A stretch of DNA of 64,000 bases from Sphaerolaimus hirsutus (taxonomy: Eukaryota; Nematoda; Chromadorea; Monhysterida; Sphaerolaimidae). The notes under the pieces are model-generated. The model was not told where the DNA came from. It did no database searches and saw only the letters and a program-made list of their open reading frames with translations. The stretch is from contig OZ038451.1 in the NCBI GenBank assembly GCA_964036195.1, positions 186,001 through 250,000 on the forward strand, read 5' to 3'. The translations under genes were made by a program, and so were the position numbers. How positions within the stretch are numbered: the stretch's first letter is position 1; the number at the start of each line of letters is the position of its first letter. Positions 20,245 through 32,200 of the stretch are shown here, in pieces.

Positions 20245-21483
20245 CAGACAAATATGTTCACGTTTCCTCCGAAAAAAGTTATGGTATTATACTCGCTTTT
20301 ACGTATACTTTTTGAAAGTATTTGAGTACAGAAAACGTATTTTAGATCGTCTTTTATATAGGTTTTTAAAGGCATAGAAGGGAAAAAATGGATAAAATGT
20401 GCAAATAAAATATGGTTAACTAGTCGAAAATGGGTATAGAACCAATTCTGTAATCAAAAATAATGTAAAATAAGCAAAAAGTTATGAAAATTGGTTATTT
20501 TAAGCGACATTTCTCGAAACTTTTGGTGACATTTCTCAAAAGTACTCATCTTTACGTTTTCTGCAGGGAAAAGTACGTTTACTCACGTTTACTCATGAGT
20601 AGAAGTAAACAATTTTACGTTTCTGTAAAACGTTTTCTGTACTCAAGGGGTGAGTAAAAAATAAATACTTTACATTTACGTATACTTTGAGAAAAGTTCG
20701 GTACTTTTTACCAGAGTTGCGAAAGTGTATTTACATTTACTTACCCGAAATACCTGGGTAAATGGGTGTTTATATTTACACTTACACTTTCAAAAAATAC
20801 CCCTACACTTTTTTTACACTTTCCTGGGCAAAATACCCGGGTACAGAAAGTGTATTTTTTTTCTTTCAGGTGGCCCTGTTTTATGGTTTTGAGAAAGCAT
20901 AAAGTAGGGTCATGTACAAAAAATGGATTGAATGTAGAAAATATGGCAAATGTACAAACTAGCCTTTGATCTACAACCTTTGATCAGTACTCATGGTGTT
21001 CTACAGTTTCATCATACTTTTGTAAAAAAGAACAATATCAATGGAAATTCACCAGCTGGACACAAAGTCAACTTTTGCATTGACATTTGCTGCATGTTCA
21101 TTCTTGCATTTAAACAGTGTGTATTGCATTGCTTAATCAGTAAATTATCAACACTGAAAAACTGTGATTATTAGGGAACTTCATACCACTACAGTTTTTG
21201 TTACAGTCTGAAATGTTTCATAAAAGGCTGTAAAATGTGAAATAATGCATGAAAATGATAAATAAATTGATTTAAAGGTGATAACAGCTGTGTTTTCTAA
21301 TGCTCAACAGTGAGAGCTCTTTCTAAAAAAATTACACGTACACTTTTTTACACTTTCCTAGGTATTTTTAAAATACCTTACACTTTTGGTATCAATACTC
21401 AAAATTTGGAAAGTGTATTCACACTTACACTTACACTTTCCAAAAATACCGGTATTTTAACAACTCTGCTTTTAACAACTCTG
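20245..21483. mobile_element. Nested pair of CAGAGTTG hAT-like elements
   Basis: The inner element spans 20,712-21,468 (CAGAGTTGCG ... AACAACTCTG). Its target duplication is CTTTTTAC (20,704-20,711) and CTTTTAAC (21,469-21,476). It is inserted in an outer element whose right end is at 21,483, followed by GTATAAGA. The outer left end is in the N gap. The same nest is intact at 47,516-48,812. Confidence 0.8.
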
Positions 21484-21498
21484 GTATAAGAGTCTATA

Positions 21499-23469
21499 TA
21501 GGGTGTCAAAAAAAAATTTCTACGGAAAACGGAAAACGGAAAGGTAAAAATTTTTCACTTTACGGAAAACGGAAAACGGAAAGGTAAAAAAAAATTGTCA
21601 GCCGGAAAACGGAAAACGGAAAGGTAAAAAAATTTCATTCAGCGGAAAACGGAAAATGGAAAGGTAAAAAAAAATTGTCGGCCGGAAAACGGAAAACGGA
21701 AAAATGAAATGCCGGAAAACGGAAAACGGAAAGCAAAATTTTCACGGAAACGGAAAAAAATAAAGTGAAATTAGCACGGTAATAGACAAATTTGCAGAAG
21801 GAAAATCTGCATGCAGGTTTGCCTGTTTGGCTTTGATTGTGGTAGCTGTACATTCTGCAACTATGGATCATGCCTGTAACTTCACTTGTTGTTCAAGCTT
21901 AACTGAACCAACAAAAAATCATCAAAAAGTAGCCATAGTGGCCATAGGAAAGGAAACACTACGACAATTTCACAGTCTAGGAGCAGTGGAAATCACTGAG
22001 GACCCCTATGCAATTGATGACAACATTGCAGAGGAGATGATAATAAATAGCATAAAATTCAACAACAACAACAAACAATACTATATTGACTGGCCGTATA
22101 AAGAGAGTATCAGTGACCTGCCACGGGAAAAGCAGAAGCCTTGGTGCAGTTTAAATCACTGATAAGAAGATTCAACAAAGATCCAAACTTATTCGAACAA
22201 TACCGGAAAGTTTTGGACGACCAACTAGAAAAGAGAATAATTGAGATCTGTGACAACAAAACAGACAACAAGGGGATTCATGACCTGCCACACCCGCCAG
22301 TAATCATGCCGGGCAAATCGACATCATGCAGAATCGTGTACGATGGGTCGGCAGGTAAGCCCAGTTTCAACGAGTGCCTTTTTAGAGGACCAATTACAAC
22401 ACCATTAGCACTGGGCCTACTCCTGAGGTTCAGGGCAGGCAATCTAGCATTAATTGCCGATATTGAAAAGGCATTTTTGCAAATAGGATTGCATGACCAA
22501 GCTAGAGACTACACACGATTTTTCTGGCTGAAAGATGCCTCAAAACCAGTAACTGAAAATAACTTAATAGTACTTTGTTTTAAACGAGTACTGTTTGGAC
22601 TTGTCTGCAGCCCAGCAATTTTGGGAGCAGTCATAAAATACCATTTAAATGTGACAATAAACAACATGAATGAAGATGAAGAAAATGAAGGGGAACGAAA
22701 CCAGTTGGCGATGATAATAAACAACATTTACGTCGATAACTTCATCATGAGTGTCACGAATGAAGTTGCAGCTTTAGAACTATATTACAAAGTCAAAGCT
22801 TTATTTAACCAATGTTCTATGAACATGAGGGAATGGCTGTCAAACTCCAGATCAGTCATGAATGAAAAAGCAGAAAACAACAGGAGTCCAAAGGTGAATA
22901 AAATTGTTGCAGTAATGGGCATGAAATAAAATCACCAAATGGACATGCTGGCAATATCAACACCAAAATTGCAAATTGACAGCATCACAACACCAACCAG
23001 ACAAAACTTGAATAAATTATTGGTGTCAGCATATGACTCAATTGGGTTCACAGCACCTGTTTCACTGACCCTGAAATCCCAGTTGTCAATGCTGCTCCAA
23101 GAGACACTACAACACAATGGGATGAGCCAATTGAAGATAAATACAGATTGGAAAAACAATGGAAAAGAGCCAGAAAACTGAAAATCGAGCCAGAAAATGG
23201 AAAAATGGCCTGGTAAAACGGAAACGGAAAGGTAAAAATTTTTCAGCCGGAAAACGGAAAAATGGGCCGGAAAAACGGAAACGGAAAGGTAAAAAATTTT
23301 CAGCTGCCGGAAAACGGAAAACGGAAAGGTAAAAAATTTTCGGCTGCCGGAAAACGGAAAACGGAAAGGTAAAAATTTTTCGGCTGCCGGAAAACGGAAA
23401 ACGGAAAGGTAAAAAATTTTCCTGCGGAAAGGCGGAAACGGAAAACGGAAACGGAAATTTGACACCCTA
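21499..23469. mobile_element. TIR element carrying a BEL/Pao pol fragment
   Basis: The ends TAGGGTGTCAAA and TTTGACACCCTA are inverted. AGTCTATA lies on both sides (21,491-21,498 and 23,470-23,477), a perfect 8-bp duplication. The empty site is visible in the other duplicate at about 48,820-48,835. Both arms are arrays of CGGAAAACGGAAAGGTAAAA, and the centre is a retroelement pol fragment. The 8-bp duplication and YAGGG ends point to a hAT-type transposition. Confidence 0.8.
21827..23181 (+). pseudogene. BEL/Pao-type reverse transcriptase fragment
   Basis: The reading frame is broken: 21,827-22,162, then 22,141-22,929, then 22,939-23,181. The first part has the pre-RT region ending YYIDWPYKESISDLP. 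The second has the BEL/Pao RT core: CRIVYDGSAGKPSFNECLF, GPITTPLALGLLLRFRAG, ADIEKAFLQIGL, FGLVCSPAILGAVIKYHLN and the active-site region IYVDNFIM. The third has SAYDSIGFTAPVSLTLKSQL, the conserved block after the RT in this clade. The YVDN box has Asn where most RTs have a second Asp. I recall similar boxes in some BEL/Pao elements, so it is not by itself proof of inactivity. No LTR, gag, RNase H or integrase of this element is present, so it is a fragment. Confidence 0.85.
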
Positions 23470-23584
23470 AGTCTATAGCCTTTTATAAGTATGTATGTAG
23501 ATGATATAAACCATGTTCTAATGTAACACAATCATTGTTGTTAACGCGTTTTCTGCGTTTCCCAGAGCTTTTTCCATCTACGTT

Positions 23585-23945
23585 TCCTATACACTGAATT
23601 TGGGGGGGGGGGGGGTATTTCGAGGGGGGGGGGTTATTTATTCATAGTGCCCATTTTGAGGGGGTATTTCGAGGAGGGGGGTATTTCGAGGGGGGTAACT
23701 TGAGGAAATACGGTAAATCAATGGAAAAACGTGCATGTCGTGGAATAACAATGAGTACCACAGGGGGAACACTCCAACTGTTGAAATCTAGCAGATATTT
23801 CATTACCGTGTAGTGTAGCTTCATTTGTAAGATTTTTGCAAAGGTGCTTGCAACTGAGCATACTCCCCCAGGGGGGGGGGGGCTGTAAAAGCTGTGTAAT
23901 GCTCCAGGCATTGTGCATAGGTTGACAGTTTACACGAAGAAATAC
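23585..23945. mobile_element. C/G-run TIR-type repeat
   Basis: Text of the type GGGGGTATTTCGAGGGGGG, ending TCGAGGAAATA(C/T)GGTA, followed by a unique-looking segment and ending GAAATACAGTAG. The second duplicate has it at about 48,945-49,325. It is related to the CCGTATT elements but has a different interior. Confidence 0.5.
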
Positions 23946-24721
23946 AGTAGTAAGTGTCATTCAAGTAATCCACAAGTTAAGCTACAAATATAAAAAAATA
24001 AAAACTATCTTGAAAATAAAAAGATGGTTGGGGTATGTACACTCTAGTTCTAATGTTTATCATGGTCTATTGGCCCTGCGCACACTACTTTTCACACGAA
24101 ATTTCAAAAACTCCTAAATAAGTTTTGTATGTGTTTGAGTTTTCCACAATGAGTCCTTTTTTATCTCCGTCAACTGTAGTCTACTTCGGCCTAACGTTTT
24201 TAACGTGGGAGGAAGTAGTCCTCCATACAAAATAGTATTAAATAGTACATTGAGTAGGACTACTCCCCCTGCCTGCTCTAATTACACTATTGGGGCATCT
24301 GTTGGGCCTCGGGAAAGTGTGCTATGTGTTTGATTTTTCCTTTTATTTATTGCGATGCAAGAACACTGCTTGCATCAGATCAAAAATATTTATTGACACG
24401 TGGCACGCCACAATTATGCAAGCGTCTGTTGGGCCTCTTGGCATAGATTATCGATTGCGTGGGTAAATGAAGAACAATGCATGCAACTTCAAAACTCTAT
24501 TTCTCGGCCATTTCTCAGCCGATTTTCACCAATAAACACTCAAAATAATCAGAATCACATGGAGATTGCATTTTTATGTTCAGATTATATCTTTATACTT
24601 TAAGTCTTCATGAGTGAAAATAGTAAATACTATGCAAATGATAAACGTGAACCACACTACAGTTTTAGGCATTCTATCGTGAAAACTGGCATAGTTAAAT
24701 GGATGTAATGTGACATGAAAA

Positions 24722-25030
24722 CTACACAAAACACAAATATACTACAGACAAAACGCCAATGCAACGCAGACAAAACCACACTGCAACACAGACAAAACAG
24801 CAATGGATCACAGACAAAGCATTTTGTCTGTGATCCATTGGAGTTTTGTCCTTGTTGCATTCGTGTTTTGTCTGTGTTGCATTGATGTTTTGTCTGTGAT
24901 CCATTGGGGTTTTGTCTGTTATCCATTGGGGTTTTGTCTGTGTTGCATTGGTGTTTTGTGTGTGATCCATTGGCGTTTTGTCTGTGTTGCATTGGCGTTT
25001 TGTCTGTAGCATATTGGCGTTTTGTCTGTC
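24722..25030. repeat. Inverted arrays of a CAGACAAAAC unit
   Basis: Units of 24-25 bp such as CAGACAAAACACCAATGCAA run on one strand to 24,825. They then switch to the complementary TTGCATTGGTGTTTTGTCTG up to 25,030, giving a large cruciform. A second, shorter array is at 25,215-25,340. Copy 2 of the duplication has shorter versions at 50,140-50,355 and 50,545-50,640. Both strands stay open for long stretches, which explains apparent ORFs. Confidence 0.85.
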
Positions 25031-26270
25031 AAAATTACCATTATACATCACTAATCTGACCTCAGATCTGGTGTACCCCAGCATCCCGTTTCTCTATGGT
25101 GAACAGTTTCAACTATTCTGCATGGTAGTGTACTTCACAATTTTATATCTTGTGAGAAATTCCATAACTCATTATTCATAGAAAAACAAAATATCATGAA
25201 GAAAAACTGAATGATTGTTGTTTTGTGTTGCATTGATGTTTCATCTGCTTTGCATTGGTGTTTTGCTGTGGTCCATTGGGGTTTTGTCTGTGTTGCATTG
25301 GCTTTTGTCTGTAGTATATTTGTGTTTTGTCATGATTACCATAACCCATCTGAATATTGAACCAAAAATCATTCAGTTTTTCTTCATTATATTTTGTTTT
25401 GTTGTTCAATTTTGTGTGCTATTAATGTTTAATACTCTGTGAATGTAATGAACAACTGAACAAACACCTATTCACCCATGAACAAAATGAACACTTATCT
25501 AATTTGGATGGCAGCAGTCATCTCATTTGGAAATTAGTTAACCCAATATTTATTTATTGGATGATCAGTATCCACTATGATATAATTGACATGTTTTCAA
25601 ACTTTCTGCAGTTTATGTTGGGCACTAAAAAGAAAGACAGACATATGGAGTCTGCATACAGTTGCATATGCAGTTTTCATACAATGAATGAGGTCACCAA
25701 ATAAAAAATTTGAGCTTATCAAATTCACAATGGGCTTAGGGAGTTTGTGACGGTTTCCAGTGCACCAAAATGTTGAGCAGTGGAAGTTAGCAATGGATCG
25801 ACACTGTTTGACAATGGATTTGCATCAATTGGTTTTGCAATTGTGTTCATGTGTGTGAATTCTGTGATAAATAATCACATCAACTGATTTAAGAATCAAC
25901 TTTTCGTTGAAAAATCATTTGATTAGTTTTCTGACTTACCCTGATTGATACAGAGTGATCAATTCAAATGAAGTGCATGCTCAATCTTTATCATAACGAT
26001 AATAAATGGATACATAATGGTATTTATTTGACATCAATCTTTTATATAATGACAATAAATGGATACATAATGGTATTTATTTGACATAAATTGAATTAAA
26101 AATTCATTCACACATAAAAACATTCATGGATGTCATTATTAAAAATTATTACTTGAGTTTGAATATATTCCCTATCACTTTACAATATCTATGACCACAT
26201 GGACACAAAGAAACATGCAGAATAGAAAAAATGCTATCAATTGTTTGTTTAAATTGCTTGGACATAATTT

Positions 26271-29200
26271 TCAATTAGGTGTATTTGAAAAATGTATAAA
26301 CAGTAAAAAATTCAGTGATTGTGTAATTATCATGCAGATAATATCCAACTTGAAGCAAACCATAGTCCACCTTGGGACAGCTTCATTTATCCTTGTGTCA
26401 ATGCCATCAACAATTTTTCTTATACATATCAACTGATGTAACATCTGTTGGAATGTCGCACTCTGTATAGGAAAAAGCATTAATATGACACAAATGCTAC
26501 AGTATTTGCAGCAGCCATTAACATTGTTTTAATTTGAAGTTGTGTTTGCATTTATAAAATTAAATTGACCAGTGAACTTCCACTGAGGGCTTCATAGAAA
26601 CTTGACATTCTAGGTATTATTCACCCAAATAGACCCACTGCTCATATTCCATCAAATATGTTTTATATACTCATCCACTCACCATGTGTGCATCATAAGT
26701 CTGATGTGAGTCTTGAGGGTAAGTTTTATTTAACTTGCATGTTTTACTGTTTTTCAGCTGAGTGTCACATTTCTTGTCAGCATGACTTGTGCTCAGCTTA
26801 ATATGATAATTGTGTTAAATATGGTGAATTAATTGACAAAAAAGTTAAATATTTAACAATCTCTTACCCAAAACATTTTGACAATGCACCATGGAACTTT
26901 ATATCCCATTATGTCTAGTGACTGAATGTACATTAGACATTAGGGTCGAATGAAAATTGTATCCTAACCTGTGTCAAGCAGATGAAGTCATTTTTTATCT
27001 CTTGCAGTCAGCAACTCAGCAGAGTATAAAGATTGTGTCACAGTGCTTGTTTGTGTCTTTATGTTGTTTTTGTATAACTTGATCAGAGTAAAAATGGAAT
27101 CCTAATGCTTTATAACCCATATGAATCAGAAATTCTATTCAGCTATTACATTACCATGGTAATTATGCCAATTATGAAAAGGCAATCATGAAATTAATGA
27201 AGATCATTACTTTAGTTTTAATAGTGACCCTTTTTCTTATACTTCAGTCCTGATACTGATCTTAAAAATGCCAGTCCCAATCCAGATCCTTTGAACCCAA
27301 TCCCAGGTGAACCCTAATGGACATGTTGCAACAATCGTTGATATTCCACAAATGTACAGCTGCCAGCACATGTATACTCCTGCATTGTGTTGAATGTGTG
27401 TATATTATTATGGTTATTTGTGCATACTGTATTTACCTGAATAATTCCCCTCGGGAATTATTTTTAGTCAGACCTTTTTGAGGGGAACGATTCAGGGGAG
27501 GGAGGGGATATTCAAGTGGATGTTTCTATCACACTAAATAAACATAATACCGTATTTCCTCGATTTACCACCCTCGAAATACCCCCAGGTGTTTTTGGGC
27601 TGGGGAAGAAATACCCCCCCCCCTCGAAATACCCCCATCTGAAATTATGTACATGATGTTTGCAGTGTACATTATGTATATTTTGGTTGCAGTTTGCATC
27701 GCAGCTACACATGTATTTACTAGTTTGTGTAGTGATGGACATTGATATGTCCAAATATACCCTACTTGGACACGTTAATTACCTGTTTTGTGTATATAAA
27801 AGCATACTCTTTACTATGAATTTCGTGAAAGTTTCTGATGAAATAATTTCTTATAAATACAATTTATAAGAAAAATAAACCCCCTGTTGGTATTTCGAGG
27901 AAATACGATAAATAAACATCTTCTGCTTCTTCTGCCTTCTGGATTGTTTTGTAAAAGTTATGTGCAGTATTTTTCCATCAGCATGTGGTAATTATTTAAG
28001 TAAGTTATCATTATTTTCCACTTGTCTAACAGATGGAATTATTCAATGAGGGTAATTTCTCAGGTGAATACTGTAGATAAGTTTGTGTACAAAAACATAA
28101 ACTGAGTCATTAACCTAGATGTGGTAGTGCTGTTCCAACCTTGGGCATTGAGGATGTCACTGTGATCAACAAAAGCCCATGTGCCATCATTCCTGTCAGA
28201 CCAATGTTCACCTGAGAATACTCAAACAGTTTATATGAATTATTGGTTCCTATTATTATTTGTCTCACAGTTGTTCACCTTTTGAACTCTCAATAAACTG
28301 CTGTCATCTGGTGTGAATAAACTAGAGGTGAATGCTAGGATTACAGAGATAGGCATTTATTCTTTATAAGCAGAGAATTAACATAACTGCTTGGTTTGCT
28401 TTTGCATCATTTCACACCTGGTGTGTGCTACACTATGTTGTTATTCCATTATTCAGTCAATATTACCCGATACCTGATTATTTTATAACCTGGAACTGAA
28501 AGTTTTGGCATTTTCGGACTGAACCATGATAAACTTGATACCCAGAGCTGAGAACTGGAACCATATTTTTTTGAGAAATTGAGAATGATGTCTGAACCAA
28601 AATCTTTTATGACCAAGTTTTATGATTTTGTTGCTTTGTAATTTTGTTGCATCAGGATCAACCACATTGTCAAATCGCAGCACCTCATCATGGCCAAAAA
28701 GTATCAACATTGTAATTAGCATGCCTGGCATCATGAGTATCATAATATAGTAGTGTGATTTCCTTTTAATATTAAATGACATTTCAGCATAGCACCAATC
28801 TCCAAATGAATATGGTTCTTCATATATTTTGGATTTTGGAATCCCTATTATCCACTCTGTAAGAATGGTCTAGAATTTAAAACAACATGAAACATATCAT
28901 GTGAAAAATGATTTAAACCCTGATTAACCTTGATTTGAATGAGTGAGACTTGATATGTCAAATGTTGCATTTATGATCTTGAAGCGTGTTACATCTAATG
29001 CCCAACTGGCATAAGTTAGTGTGCAAGTGTGTTGATCATATGGAAACATTTGCATCTGAAAAGTGATTGTGTATTGTATGCCAATTTTCTCCTGCAAAAT
29101 TGCATAAGACACATTGAATAACAAGTTGTCAATAATCTATTATCAATAATGTTCATTTCTTTGTTTGCTATAGGATGTAAAGTTGAGTATGTGATTGTGA

Positions 29201-32200
29201 GTGATCACTTCCATTGACTGTCATCCTATTTGAAGGCTGTATAAGTAGCACACATAGGCCAGCATGATAATCACAAGTGAACAGTCCACAATGAATACTG
29301 AATAAACACCACAACACCAGCTGGCTGCAACATGGGGCTGAGGGACCCCGAAAACAATTCCCTTAACTGGTGCCGTGACCAAAGGAACAAGAGACCTAAC
29401 ACTGGAACAACAGTCCAGCACAACACAGTGAACAACACAACTGGCCAACAACCAACCCTTCAACAACAACCCAAGCACAATAACCACAACCAAATCCAAT
29501 ACAACAACTGCAAACACAACCTGCCCCATTCAGTGGGTCACACAGAGGGCCACCAGCACAACTGGTTCTGGAGTGTATTAGCCACACAGACACTGGCAGC
29601 AAAAGCAAGCTGTTCATGGGCAGTCAATGGTGTCACTGGGAGGGCAGCACCCACCAGTTATCTACAGCTTTCAAACTGTAGTCAATGGACCCAGAATCCA
29701 TCAACCAGGTGAACAGTGCAACAACACAAAAACAACAGAGAGCAGTGACAGGTGATGTCATGTGATTCATGAACTCAGTCTTGAGTATTTGGGTCAAATA
29801 CTTCTTGTGTCCCCTAGGAGTTGAGTGTGTGATAGTGAGTGATCACTTCCAGTGAGTGACATCCCATTTGAGGGCTGTATAAGTGCTCAGAAAACATACC
29901 AGCACCTGAGACCATTCTATGGTTATGGAACATGGCCCACACTTGCAGCGGATGTGCAAGAATATTGCAAAAATTGCAACACATGCAAGCAGCGATCCAA
30001 TCATTATGAGGTGCTGCCATTTATGCCAAGGCCACCTCCTGACCAGCCACATTGGCGCTGGCATATGGATTTTTCCACATTCATGCCAAGGATGTACAGA
30101 GGGCCAAAGTACTGCCTTGTTGCAATTGATGCCATGTCGCGTTTCTTCGAGGCAAGGCACTGCAATGCAACTGATGCAAAAAGTGCAGTCAAACTGTACA
30201 ATGAAATAGTTGCTAGGCATGGGGTTACAGAGGAAATTGTGACTGACAGTGGGACTCATTTTAAGTGCCGTGAATTTGAGTCTGCTTTGCAGAAACACCA
30301 GACAGTTCTGCATGTGACCACACCTGGTTCCAAAACCAGCAATGGCATCTGTGAAAGAGCCATACGTACACTGCAAGATGTGCTGTCCAAGAAAAGAGCT
30401 GATGACCACCAAGCCTGGCACCTGATCCTGCCTGATGCAGTGGCTGCCTACAATGCTACAGAGCATTCCGCTACAGGTGTGTCACCATTTGAAGCTCATT
30501 ATGGCTCAAAGCGTGCAACAACTGGGCATGAGTTTGAAGTTGCACCACCACTTGTGAAATTTTGGCAGATGGGCCACATAGGCCAGTATGATAATCACAA
30601 GTGAACAGTCCACAATTAATACTGAATAAACACCACAACACCAGCTAGCTGCAACATGGGGCTGAGGGACCCCAAAAACAGTTCCCTTAACTGGTGCCGC
30701 GACCGTGGAAGCTGCTAAATAAACTGCACAGAGCTGCCAAATAAACTGCACAAGCCTGAAATGATGCCTAACTCACACAGTCAAATAGCATCCACACACC
30801 AACACACCTTGCACCTTTCAGTGGGTCACACAGAGGGCCACCAGCAGAACTGGTTCTGGAGTGTAATAGCCACACAGACACTGGCAGCAGAAGCAAGCTG
30901 TTCATGGGCAGTGAACTTGTCACTGGGAGGGCAGAACCCACCAGTTATCTACAGCTTTTAAACTGTAGTCAATGGATCCAGAATCCATCAACCAGGCAAA
31001 CAGTGCAACAACACAAAAGCAACATAGAGCAGGTGCCAGGTGATGACAGGTGATTCATGAACTCAGTCTTGAGTATTTGGGTCAAATACTTCTTGTGCCC
31101 CCTAGGAGTTGAGTATGTGATTGTGAGTGATCACCAGAGTTGCAAAAGTGTATTTACACTTACCCAAAATACCCGGGTAAATGGGTATTTATATTTACAC
31201 TTACACTTACACTTTCATAAAATACCCATACACTTTTTTTACACTTTCCTGGGCAAAATACCTGGGTACAGAAAGTGTATTTTTTTCTTTCAGATGGCCC
31301 TGTTTTATGCTTTTGAGAAAGCATAAAATAGGGTCATGTACAAAAAATGCATTGAATGTAGAAAATATGGCAAATGTACAAACTAGCCTTTGATCTACAA
31401 CCTTTGATCAGTACTCATGGTATTCTACAGTTTCATTATACTTTTGTAAAAAGGACAAGATCAATGGAAGTTAACCAACTGGACACAAAGTCAACTTTTG
31501 CATTGACATTTGCTGCATGTCCATTCTTGCATTTAAACAGTGTCTATCGCATTGCTTTATCAGTAAAACATCAACACTGAAAAACTGCCATTATTAGGGA
31601 ACTTCATACCACTACAGTATTTCTTACAGTCTGAAATGTTTCATAAAAGGCTGTAAAATGTGAAATAATGCATGAAAATGATAAATAAATTGATCTAAAG
31701 ATGAGAACAGCGGTGTTTTCTAATGCTCAACAGTGAGAGCTCTTTCTAAAATTTTTTTTTACAATTACACTTTTTTACACTTTCCTGGGTATTTTAAAAA
31801 TACCTTACACTTTTGGTATTCATACTCAAAATTTGGAAAGTGTATTTACACTTACACTTACACTTTCCAAAATACCGGTATTTTAACAACTCTGGTGATC
31901 ACTTCCATTGAGTGACTTCCTTTTTGAAGGCTGTATAAGTAGCACACATAGGCAAGTATGATAATCACAAGTGAACAGTCCACAATGAATACTGAATAAA
32001 CACCACAACACCAGCTGGCTGCAACATGGGGCTGAGGGACCCCGAAAACAATTCCCTTAACTGTAACTCTCCATTTTCCACTTTCCGTTTCCATTTGCTG
32101 CTTGCAAAATTCTTCCATTTCCATTTTCTGGCAAATTCTTTTCTATTTCTGTTTCCATTTTCTGGCTGCATGATATTTTTCCATTTCTGTTTCTATTTTT

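Larger units (their letters stand above)
29181..32062 (+). mobile_element. Tandem TRIM-like LTR element array
   Basis: Three LTR copies alternate with two short non-coding interiors. LTR1 is 29,181-29,368 (188 bp, AGTTGAG...CCTTAACT). LTR2 is 29,819-30,692, with an integrase fragment inside. LTR3 is 31,107-32,062, with a hAT-like element inside. TGGTGCCGTGACC directly after LTR1, and TGGTGCCGCGACC after LTR2, are primer-binding-site-like. LTRs contain AATAAA. The interiors (29,369-29,818 and 30,693-31,106) share CAGTGGGTCACACAGAGGGC and are collinear. GTAA flanks the whole array (29,177-29,180 and 32,063-32,066), and the empty site is visible at 62,341-62,350. No gag or own pol is present, so it depends on another element. 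Confidence 0.85.

Noticed and set aside
20041-20325. Open frames running through the N gap
   Set aside because: They are artefacts of translating N.
24722-25030. Cys/Val-rich and Gln/Thr-rich proteins from the CAGACAAAAC array
   Set aside because: Both strands are open because the repeat lacks stops, and nothing else supports coding.
28924-29124. Channel exon starting at the ATG at 29,124
   Set aside because: That start lies in an intron. The acceptor at 29,056-29,058 gives the 13-residue Cys-loop spacing and the right phase.
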